From assembly GCA_902363535.1 (NCBI GenBank), contig CABJAE010000004.1, positions 101,108 through 165,107 on the forward strand: 64,000 nt of DNA, read 5' to 3'. The notes beneath the pieces are model-generated. The model saw only the letters and a list, made by a program, of their open reading frames with translations. It did not search any database and was not told the origin of the DNA. This DNA comes from Peptoniphilaceae bacterium (GTDB lineage: Bacteria > Bacillota > Clostridia > Tissierellales > Peptoniphilaceae). Shown here piece by piece: positions 35,116 to 41,589 of the stretch. Every line of letters starts with the position of its first letter. The stretch's first letter is position 1. Position numbers and translations under genes: made by a program.

Positions 35116-35120
35116 AAAAT

Positions 35121-35152
35121 AAAAAATACCGCCTGTCTTTCGGACAAGCAGT
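35121..35152 (-). terminator. Terminator at the end of the defence operon
   Basis: Stem ACTGCTTGTC/GACAGGCGGT (two G-T pairs) with loop CGAAA and ATTTTTT on the minus strand. It faces the defence operon transcription. Confidence 0.8.
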
Positions 35153-35405
35153 AAAATTTGTGTGTTGAGTTTTAGGCTTTGGATGAAAAACTGTCTGTGC
35201 AACCGTGCAAACAGATTGTTTCCCATACAAAGCGGGCAGGGCTAGCCGCATAAGCGGCGCAAGGGGTGCAGCCCCTTGTACGGAACGCAGTGACGCAAAA
35301 CAGCCCAGACTTTCATGTGTCCGGGCTGTCTGCCTCGCAGAGCGCACATACAAGGCTTACCCCTGTATAGAAGTGCGCCCTTTGTTCCAAAGGGATTATT
35401 GCGGA
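35153..35405. other. Structured non-coding stretch with three hairpins
   Basis: Between the terminator and the Abi gene no protein is recognised. Three compact inverted repeats follow one another: GCCGC-ATAA-GCGGC (35245-35258), CAAGGGG-TGCAG-CCCCTTG (35260-35278) and CAGCCCAGAC/GTCCGGGCTG (35301-35328). None has a T run. The DNA resembles mobile-element intergenic sequence. Confidence 0.55.
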
Positions 35406-36320
35406 CTACCGAGAAGCCTTTTCACTAACAGCCAACACAAAGTCTGCCATAGTCATTGCGGAGTTTACAAATAGGCGGGCGTGATGATCCGCAATGCTAA
35501 TTCTTTTCGCTCCAACACCGTGGGAATCGCTTCCTTTGTTTCGCATTTCAGCTATTGCAGAAAGAATCTTTTCCAATCCAGAAAGTAACCCATTAATACG
35601 CTTATCCATATCTTTGCTCTGGTGCATATTGTATAGCTGCTTAACTTGGTTGTAGAGTTTCCCGATGTCACCACTTTCGGATGGATCTTCGCCTTTCTTT
35701 TCGATAACATAGCAAAATACTTCTTCAAGTAATGTGCGCGATTTAGTGATGGCGCTATCATAATTCCCGTCTATGACATCTTTCATAGCTCGATCCGACA
35801 GATCGGTAATGTAGCTTCTATCTATCGTTTTGACAGAAGGAGTTGCTACACTAACGGTTGATCCGAGTTTGCGGATAACAAACACTTTTCCCACCTGTAC
35901 AAGCTCATTCCCACCAAAATACAAAGCGCCATTGATCTGACCGATTACTGCGTTTACGATCTGAGCATATGCATACTCTATAACTTCCGGAGTTTGCCCT
36001 CTCAGTTTGTCTACAAACTGCCCTTTTGAAAAAAGGAACGCAAGCAAGTCCGATTCCCGCTTATTCTGAATGCAATGTGCCAACAGATCATCAAGATATG
36101 CCCATCTACTTTGAGCACCACCATTCCATCCATATGTGACGGGTAGCCCAAATTTGTTTGAAATATCACATAGCGTCGGTCCGCTCAAATATGGCATTGA
36201 AATCTTAATGCCGCTATCTGTACCGTTGACTTCAAGCGTACCGAAATCCTCATCGCCATCCAAAATAGACAAGATGCTTTTTTCACGGAGCAGTTCAAAT
36301 TTTGATTTTTCTTTTGGCAA
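35406..36320 (-). CDS. Abi_C-type abortive infection family protein
   Basis: A 304-residue protein. The C-terminal 110 residues match the abortive-infection C-terminus: SRTLLEEVFCYVIEKKGEDP, an all-helical middle, EMRNKGSDSHGVG, then HARLFVNSAMTMADFVL. The N-terminal 190 residues are unrecognised. Start is TTG at 36320, seven bases after GGAGG; the frame stays open upstream but overlaps the nuclease end. It is the last gene of the XRE-M-M-HNH-Abi operon. Such proteins can trigger dormancy or death on phage infection; that role here is inferred. GC is low like the rest of the island. Confidence 0.8.
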   Translation of the reverse strand: MPKEKSKFELLREKSILSILDGDEDFGTLEVNGTDSGIKISMPYLSGPTLCDISNKFGLPVTYGWNGGAQSRWAYLDDLLAHCIQNKRESDLLAFLFSKGQFVDKLRGQTPEVIEYAYAQIVNAVIGQINGALYFGGNELVQVGKVFVIRKLGSTVSVATPSVKTIDRSYITDLSDRAMKDVIDGNYDSAITKSRTLLEEVFCYVIEKKGEDPSESGDIGKLYNQVKQLYNMHQSKDMDKRINGLLSGLEKILSAIAEMRNKGSDSHGVGAKRISIADHHARLFVNSAMTMADFVLAVSEKASR

Positions 36321-36335
36321 ATTATTTCCTCCATC

Positions 36336-36371
36336 ATGTAAATATATAGGAAGATGTAAATATATAGGAAG
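36336..36371. repeat. Tandem duplication of an 18-bp unit
   Basis: ATGTAAATATATAGGAAG occurs twice head to tail between the nuclease stop and the Abi start, spacing those genes by an extra 18 bp. Confidence 0.95.
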
Positions 36372-36376
36372 CGATA

Positions 36377-37627
36377 TTACATACCGTTGTAGTTCTCCCA
36401 ACGCCATCTGATGAAATCACGATTGGTAAAGTCGGGGAGAACAATTCTCGGCGGGATGGTAGCACCATAGTCCATTCGTGCCCTTGTGGACAATTCAACC
36501 TCGCCTGTTTCGGAAATGCGAAGATGTCCAGCATCAAACAAAGTATGAATATCCGTTCTCATCGCAAAACCGTTTGCAATGGTATCTTCGCCGTTGTATT
36601 TGAACGGCTTGATATGTGCAGCTTCAAGCACTTCTGGCATGGTGACATTCGTAATGATGCACCGCTGGCAAGCAGCAAGAACATCGTGGCGGAATTTGGC
36701 TTGATTAGGGCGACTGATTCGGAAATTCTGAACTCGTTTACGCTCAACCTCCGATGCTACTTCACTCGTGCGGATTTGATCCAGGATTATTTGCAGAGAA
36801 GCATCAGTAATTGGAGTCGCAAGAATTTCAGCGATTTCAGATTCGATAAGGGCATTGATGTGATATTGTTCAGCATCTCTCGCCACGCCATCAGCCTTTT
36901 CTAAGTATCCGTAATTTTCAAGGAACAGCAGATATTCTCTGGCAATACGAAAATCATTAGCCCCCTCGCAACAATCAGGCCAATCAGCAATGGTAATCTC
37001 GCCAGAGCGATACCAAAGAATAAAATTCACATAGTCTATAATCTGTGCGTGACAGCCGGAAAGCGGTATAATAATCTTCGTCAGCTCTGTGGTAGTTAAG
37101 TAGCCTTGTTCTCTCTTCTTGAGTTCCATAAGCACCGACAGGATAATTCTGAGGGGATAAATGATGAGGCTGTGGCTTTCCCAATTTAGACATTCAGCAG
37201 GAGTCTGGATATGACTGTTCGGCAACTTGAATGTCTGAACGGTTATTGCAGAAAACTCTGTCTGAGAAATATCATGCTCGGCAACTCGGCGTCCAAAATC
37301 GGTAAGACGGATCAGACCTCGGCTATCATCAGGAATCAAGCCGACAGCTTTCCAATATTGACCAGAATTACGGATAATATTTCGTTCGCCTGTTCGTCTT
37401 GCGAGATCAACACCAATGGAGTCGCTTATATCATTCGATAACTCAATCAGCTCGTCTGCAAATTCTTGTGAACTATATTTTAATCCTCGTCCTTCCAGCT
37501 TTTTCATGCGGAAAAGAACACCTAACAAGATAACAGGATCGTTGATACCCTCGGTGCATTGTAAGCAAGCCCATTTCCACTTGAAATCAGGGAAAGGTTT
37601 TGTCGGGACAAAATCTTTTGAAAACAT
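36377..37627 (-). CDS. HNH restriction endonuclease
   Basis: A 416-residue nuclease. The N-terminus starts MFSKDFVPTKPFPDFKWKWA, and the middle holds helix-rich recognition domains. The C-terminal HNH_2-type core is FRHDVLAACQRCIITN, then LEAAHIKPFKYNGED and AMRTDIHTLFDAGHLRIS, giving the His-Asn/Asp-His catalytic set and a structural Cys pair. Its ATG directly follows the TAG of the first methyltransferase. In an operon with two cytosine methylases this is the cognate type II restriction enzyme. The recognition sequence is unknown. Confidence 0.9.
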   Translation of the reverse strand: MFSKDFVPTKPFPDFKWKWACLQCTEGINDPVILLGVLFRMKKLEGRGLKYSSQEFADELIELSNDISDSIGVDLARRTGERNIIRNSGQYWKAVGLIPDDSRGLIRLTDFGRRVAEHDISQTEFSAITVQTFKLPNSHIQTPAECLNWESHSLIIYPLRIILSVLMELKKREQGYLTTTELTKIIIPLSGCHAQIIDYVNFILWYRSGEITIADWPDCCEGANDFRIAREYLLFLENYGYLEKADGVARDAEQYHINALIESEIAEILATPITDASLQIILDQIRTSEVASEVERKRVQNFRISRPNQAKFRHDVLAACQRCIITNVTMPEVLEAAHIKPFKYNGEDTIANGFAMRTDIHTLFDAGHLRISETGEVELSTRARMDYGATIPPRIVLPDFTNRDFIRWRWENYNGM

Positions 37628-38560
37628 CTACTTGTCACTCTCTTCGTATTGATTGAAAACATTTGCAACAGCATAACTAAGCAACGGCGGCACAGCATTT
37701 CCAATTTGGCGATATACCGATGAGCGATTGCCTGAAAACGCATAATCCAACGGAAAACTCTGCACCGCTGCCAACTCACGGCAAGACATTCTTCGCTGCG
37801 CATTCGGATGGGGCAGGATAACAACTCCACCCTTGTTGTCGCCACGGGCGGTAACAGTCGGAGCAGGCTTTTCAGGATCCAAAGCTCTGTGTCCAAGATA
37901 ACCGTTAAATTGCAGTTTGTACTTTGAATAATCATGATTTGGCAGGTCGTTAGGGAGATCAGGATCGGGAATAACGGACACTGCTTCTCCAACGCTGACC
38001 CATTTCGGCAAACCATCCTCCCCATCCTTGCTGTTAGTAGGATCGGGGAAAATGTACTCAAAGTCAATATCGTTGCGAACACCAATAATAATTACTCTTT
38101 GTCGTGTCTGTGGCACACCGTAATCAGCGGCATTAAGAACTCGATAGTCCACCCTGTATCCAAGGGATGAAAAATCTCTCAAAATCATTTGAAAGACTGT
38201 TCCCTTGGCTAAGTTTGTAAGCCCTTTAACATTTTCGGCTAAAAAGAATTTCGGCTTCTTCGCATCAATAATTCGGATCAGTTGCTTATATAAAGCGTTG
38301 CGCTCATCCGCTTCATGACGCTTCATGTTGGCAACAGAAAAACCCTGACAAGGAAATCCGCCAATGATAATGTCACACTCAGGAATTTCTTCTGCGTCAA
38401 TTTTTGATATATCCTCGCAGACAATGTGATCGCTCAAATTATGCTTGTAGGTTTCAACAGCATCCTCATACAAATCATTTGCCCAAATGATTTCATGACC
38501 AGCCATTTTGAAGCCTAAGTCAAGCCCTCCGGCTCCACTAAAAAGTGATACTACTCTCAT
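37628..38560 (-). CDS. DNA cytosine-5 methyltransferase (second of two)
   Basis: A 310-residue m5C methylase with all main motifs: motif I LFSGAGGLDLG (residues 6-16), catalytic PCQ with Cys71 in GGFPCQGFS, motif VI AENVKG (108-113), VPQTRQRVIIIG, and motif X YRQIGNAVPP near the C-terminus. The target-recognition region between VIII and IX differs from its neighbour's. Start and the other methylase's stop overlap as ATGA. Two m5C enzymes in one R-M unit usually serve the two strands of an asymmetric site. Confidence 0.95.
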   Translation of the reverse strand: MRVVSLFSGAGGLDLGFKMAGHEIIWANDLYEDAVETYKHNLSDHIVCEDISKIDAEEIPECDIIIGGFPCQGFSVANMKRHEADERNALYKQLIRIIDAKKPKFFLAENVKGLTNLAKGTVFQMILRDFSSLGYRVDYRVLNAADYGVPQTRQRVIIIGVRNDIDFEYIFPDPTNSKDGEDGLPKWVSVGEAVSVIPDPDLPNDLPNHDYSKYKLQFNGYLGHRALDPEKPAPTVTARGDNKGGVVILPHPNAQRRMSCRELAAVQSFPLDYAFSGNRSSVYRQIGNAVPPLLSYAVANVFNQYEESDK

Positions 38561-39492
38561 ACAATTTCTTCCTTTTCAAGTCTCATCAATTCTGTTCCCA
38601 GTATTCGGGCGAACATAACCGGGACAGCATTTCCGATTTGACGATAACAAGAGCTCATTGTTCCAACGAAATGAAAATCTTCCGGGAAAGTCTGAACACT
38701 TGCGCTCTCACGGATTGTCAATCGGCGCTTTCCGTTGTAATGGGGGATTGCACAAACGCCGCCTTTTCCATTTCCTCGTGCAAGAACAGTAGGGGACGGC
38801 TTATCAGGATCAGTTTCTCTATGTCCCGTAAAATTACGATACTCAACTTTGTAAGCTGAGTAGATGTGATTGAGGACATTGTTTTCTTTGTCAGGGTCGG
38901 GGAAGTGGTCGATTGCTTCTTTGATCGACACCCATTTTTGCAGTTCACCGTTTTTAGAGTGAGAAGGCTGCGGAAACGCAAATCGCAATTTCTCTCCCAA
39001 ATCTACTCTCTGGCCGATGATGATAACTCTTTGCCTTGTTTGTGGAACGCCATAGTTTGCCATATTCACAAGATTAACAGATGTGATATAGCCAGCGGAT
39101 TCAAAGTCAGCCACGATTTGTTTAATTGCTTCACCCTTGCCAAGACTAAGAATCCCTTTTACATTTTCCGCAATAAAAAATTTAGGTTGTTTGATTTTGA
39201 TTGTGTTGTAGAAAAAGCGGTAAAGCTGGTTTCTATCATCCTCAAGTGTTCTTAACCTGTTAGCCTGTGAGAATCCTTGGCAAGGAAATCCACCTACAAC
39301 AACATCAGCATCAGGTAATGTGGAAATATCAATGTTCTTAATGTCGTCACAAACAATATGATCTCCGATATTCTCTTTGTAGGTAGCTACAGCGTCCTTA
39401 TCAATATCATTAGCCCAAATCACAGTGTTGCCAGCTTGGATCAACCCCAAGTCCAATCCTCCAGCGCCACTAAATAGCGAAATGATTTTCAT
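38557..39492 (-). CDS. DNA cytosine-5 methyltransferase (first of two)
   Basis: A 311-residue m5C methylase, paralogous to the next gene across its length. Motif I is LFSGAGGLDLG, the catalytic loop GGFPCQGFSQAN with Cys71, motif VI AENVKGILSLGKGE, VPQTRQRVIIIGQR, and motif X YRQIGNAVPV. The variable region (KVEYRNFTGHRETDPDKP) differs from the sister enzyme's. It begins 21 bp after the controller gene. Overlap with the next methylase is 4 bp. Confidence 0.95.
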   Translation of the reverse strand: MKIISLFSGAGGLDLGLIQAGNTVIWANDIDKDAVATYKENIGDHIVCDDIKNIDISTLPDADVVVGGFPCQGFSQANRLRTLEDDRNQLYRFFYNTIKIKQPKFFIAENVKGILSLGKGEAIKQIVADFESAGYITSVNLVNMANYGVPQTRQRVIIIGQRVDLGEKLRFAFPQPSHSKNGELQKWVSIKEAIDHFPDPDKENNVLNHIYSAYKVEYRNFTGHRETDPDKPSPTVLARGNGKGGVCAIPHYNGKRRLTIRESASVQTFPEDFHFVGTMSSCYRQIGNAVPVMFARILGTELMRLEKEEIV

Positions 39493-39513
39493 AACAGTTT
39501 CTCCTATGCTCGG

Positions 39514-39741
39514 TCAATCAGCGTTGTTTTTGTCCGCCGTAATACATATCTCAAACAACTCATCGAGCGAACACTTAAACAACAGGCATAGTTTCTCGAC
39601 TGTATCATAATCAATTCGTGTAGCTTTATCGTTATATAAGTTGGAGATAGTATTTCGAGATAATCCCGTCTGCTTATGCACATCTTGGATCGAAAAACGG
39701 TTCTTGCCCATAAGCGTTGATAGATTGCAATGCACCGACAT
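39514..39741 (-). CDS. XRE-family controller protein of the R-M operon
   Basis: A 75-residue helix-turn-helix protein: FSIQDVHKQTGLSRNTISNL is the DNA-binding HTH, followed by DYDTVEKLCLLFKCSLDELF, the usual XRE scaffold. ATG at 39741 has AGGAGG seven bases upstream. As the first gene of the methylase-nuclease operon it fits a C-protein that times restriction after methylation, or a simple repressor. Direct repeats for C-boxes were not clear by eye. Confidence 0.88.
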   Translation of the reverse strand: MSVHCNLSTLMGKNRFSIQDVHKQTGLSRNTISNLYNDKATRIDYDTVEKLCLLFKCSLDELFEICITADKNNAD

Positions 39742-39771
39742 GGTTTTTCCTCCTACTTGCAAATTTAGTCT

Positions 39772-39800
39772 ATTATATCAAAAAATCCGCGCAAAGTAAA
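39772..39800 (-). promoter_or_regulatory. Promoter of the defence operon
   Basis: TTTACT (39795-39800), 17-bp spacer, TATAAT (39772-39777) with a TG two bases before the -10, on the minus strand, 30 bp before the controller gene. Confidence 0.8.
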
Positions 39801-39888
39801 CTGCTTCCTTGCTATTTTGATTATTTAACACGATTTTTTAAGCATCTTGCTGACTTGCTTGGCTATATAAGCGATTTGCAGGATAACT

Positions 39889-40185
39889 TTATCCCGGTTT
39901 TTTGCAGATACAACCGTTTTTCTTTGGCCACTCACTCGCCGTCTGTTTCCGTTCCTCATTGTATGGCGCAGTCAGTCGGAAACTCAGTCTGCCTTTTTCA
40001 ATCTCAAAGGTCAGTCCGCCTTGCTCGTCATCGTCCATCTGGCGGCAGCATTCCGGGTGTTTCGCCGCAAATGCTGTCAGCCGCTTTTTTAGGTCGGTGT
40101 TGTGGGTCTGTACCTCGATCATATTACCATACTCGTCAAAATAGATGGCAGTGGTCTTTTCTCTCTTGGTTAGTCCTGTTCGCAT
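39889..40185 (-). CDS. Conjugative-element accessory protein, unknown function
   Basis: A 98-residue protein (MRTGLTKREKTTAIYFDEYG start, AAKHPECCRQMDDDEQGGLT in the middle). To my knowledge similar small proteins with KHPE/CRQ and EYGN stretches occur in firmicute conjugative elements near excisionase genes, but the function is unknown. AGGAGG precedes the ATG. It lies between the R-M operon promoter and the excisionase and reads in the same direction. Part of the element debris. Confidence 0.7.
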   Translation of the reverse strand: MRTGLTKREKTTAIYFDEYGNMIEVQTHNTDLKKRLTAFAAKHPECCRQMDDDEQGGLTFEIEKGRLSFRLTAPYNEERKQTASEWPKKNGCICKKPG

Positions 40186-40333
40186 AAAACCTCCTGTTTT
40201 TCATAAATTTTTCTCGGCTCTTGAAATGGAAAAGCGGTGCGATTTTCCGATAGAAACACTCCAAACTATGTGGAGTAAGTTCCAACTGGTGCTGTCGGTT
40301 TATTTGTCACTTTTTCGGCTCTTGACCGTGTTT

Positions 40334-40525
40334 TCATTCTTTTCGGTTTGTGCGGCTTTTCAGCCATTCCACAAGCTCATGCTTCATCACCAACTTGCGT
40401 CCGCCGATCCGCAAGGTTGGAAAATCCGGGCTGTTCAGAAGGTTGTAAGCGCCCGCTTTGGAAATCTGCAATGCTTGCTTTGCATCCATCACATCAGGCA
40501 TGGTTTCAAACGATTCTCTACTCAT
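40334..40525 (-). CDS. Excisionase-family helix-turn-helix protein
   Basis: A 63-residue MerR/excisionase-type HTH: LQISKAGAYNLLNSPDFPTL, then RIGGRKLVMKHELVEWL, the wing and second helix of element-encoded excisionase proteins. Family members bend DNA to help integrase excise a mobile element. An integrase would be expected next to it but is missing: 148 bp of non-coding DNA and the accessory gene follow. The ribosome site is weak. Confidence 0.8.
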   Translation of the reverse strand: MSRESFETMPDVMDAKQALQISKAGAYNLLNSPDFPTLRIGGRKLVMKHELVEWLKSRTNRKE

Positions 40526-40595
40526 AAAAATCTGCTTTCTTGCATGAAAAAGCAGCAGTCACCTTTTCGGTCACTGCTGCCGTTTCTGCATCTGT

Positions 40596-40721
40596 TTACT
40601 TGTCCAAATACTTCTGATATTCCCCTGTCACGAAATCCTCATAAGCGTCTGCAATCTTTGTAATCCGCTTATGGACTGCGCTTACGGTCTTGTAGCCAAC
40701 CCCGTCTGACAGATGCCATAA
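40596..40721 (-). pseudogene. Truncated tail of a mobile-element gene
   Basis: An open tail of about 40 codons ends with IADAYEDFVTGEYQKYLDK and a normal stop. There is no start codon: an in-frame stop and backbone-like DNA lie upstream. The family is not identified. It marks the right edge of the island, where the element was cut. Confidence 0.5.
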
Positions 40722-40752
40722 TCAAAATTTCTGGAATTACTTTCTTATGAGC

Positions 40753-40779
40753 ACCCGTCTAAGCCGAGGGGATTTTTTT
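40753..40779 (+). terminator. Decayed terminator-like sequence at the island's right edge
   Basis: CCGAGGGGATTTTTTTG echoes the 3' half of the citrate synthase terminator (CGAGGGGACTTTTTG), but the left arm (ACCCGTC) pairs poorly. It could be a related terminator half left after island insertion. Confidence 0.35.
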
Positions 40780-40800
40780 GCGCAAAACGAAAAACAAAAA

Positions 40801-40875
40801 TTGATATGCGTCGACAATAATTTTATAGACAAAAATAGCCTCCGGGCATAAAATTAACTTGATAGCATCTATCAA
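40801..40875 (+). promoter_or_regulatory. Promoter and palindromic operator of the ABC exporter
   Basis: TTGATA (40801-40806), 17-bp spacer, TATAGA (40824-40829); an overlapping second set is TAGACA/TAAAAT (40826-40854). Just downstream lies the perfect inverted repeat TTGATAG-CAT-CTATCAA (40859-40875), a classical repressor position. No regulator gene is adjacent. Confidence 0.75.
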
Positions 40876-40893
40876 TTTAAAAAGGAGGTTCTC

Positions 40894-41589
40894 ATGATTA
40901 CCATCGACCATTTACATAAAAGCTACGGCACGAAAGACCAACGGCTCCACGTTTTAAAAGACATTACCTTTACTCTGCCCGACGGATGCATGGCTTGTCT
41001 CTTGGGCCCTTCAGGCTCGGGGAAGTCCACCTTGCTGAATATTCTGGGCGGCATCGAAACTATGGACGAGGGCGACATTATCGTGGCGGGCAATCACCTG
41101 GCGCCGATGAACAAAAAACAGCTGGAGCTCTACCGCAGAAAACAACTGGGCTTCGTCTTTCAATTTTATAATCTGGTGGAAAACTTAACCGTTCGGGAAA
41201 ATATTCTGACCGGTGCCTACCTTTCCGACGATCCTCTGGATGTGGACGCCTTGGCCGAGGAGCTTGGAATCGTCGATCAGCTGCATAAATTCCCCTCGGA
41301 AATTTCCGGCGGCCAGGCCCAGCGGGTATCCATCGCCCGGGCCATGGCGAAAAAGCCTTCTCTCTTTATTTGCGACGAGCCCACCGGCGCCCTGGATTAC
41401 GAAAGCGCCAAAGCCGTCTTGCACTTAATCGAAGATTTGAATCGAAAGTACAAGACCACGGTGATTATCGCCACCCACAACGAAGCCATTGCCTCCATGT
41501 GCCGGGTGGTTCTCCGCCTTCACGACGGCGCCCTGAAGTCTTGTGAAGAAAACGAGCATATCCTCTCTGCCGAGGAGGTGCAATGGTAA
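40894..41589 (+). CDS. ABC transporter ATP-binding protein (MacB/LolD type)
   Basis: A 231-residue ATPase powering the FtsX-type permease that follows. Walker A is GPSGSGKST (about 37-45), Q-loop [13 protein letters not shown], signature SGGQAQRVSIARA, Walker [13 protein letters not shown] and switch ATHNEAI. This subfamily exports lipoproteins, peptides or antimicrobials. AAAGGAGG precedes the ATG, and the stop overlaps the permease start. Confidence 0.95.
   Translation: MITIDHLHKSYGTKDQRLHVLKDITFTLPDGCMACLLGPSGSGKSTLLNILGGIETMDEGDIIVAGNHLAPMNKKQLELYRRKQLGFVFQFYNLVENLTVRENILTGAYLSDDPLDVDALAEELGIVDQLHKFPSEISGGQAQRVSIARAMAKKPSLFICDEPTGALDYESAKAVLHLIEDLNRKYKTTVIIATHNEAIASMCRVVLRLHDGALKSCEENEHILSAEEVQW

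Noticed and set aside
40145..40663. 172-codon plus-strand frame over the excisionase region
   Set aside because: It runs opposite a recognisable excisionase, starts without a ribosome site and has no family features.
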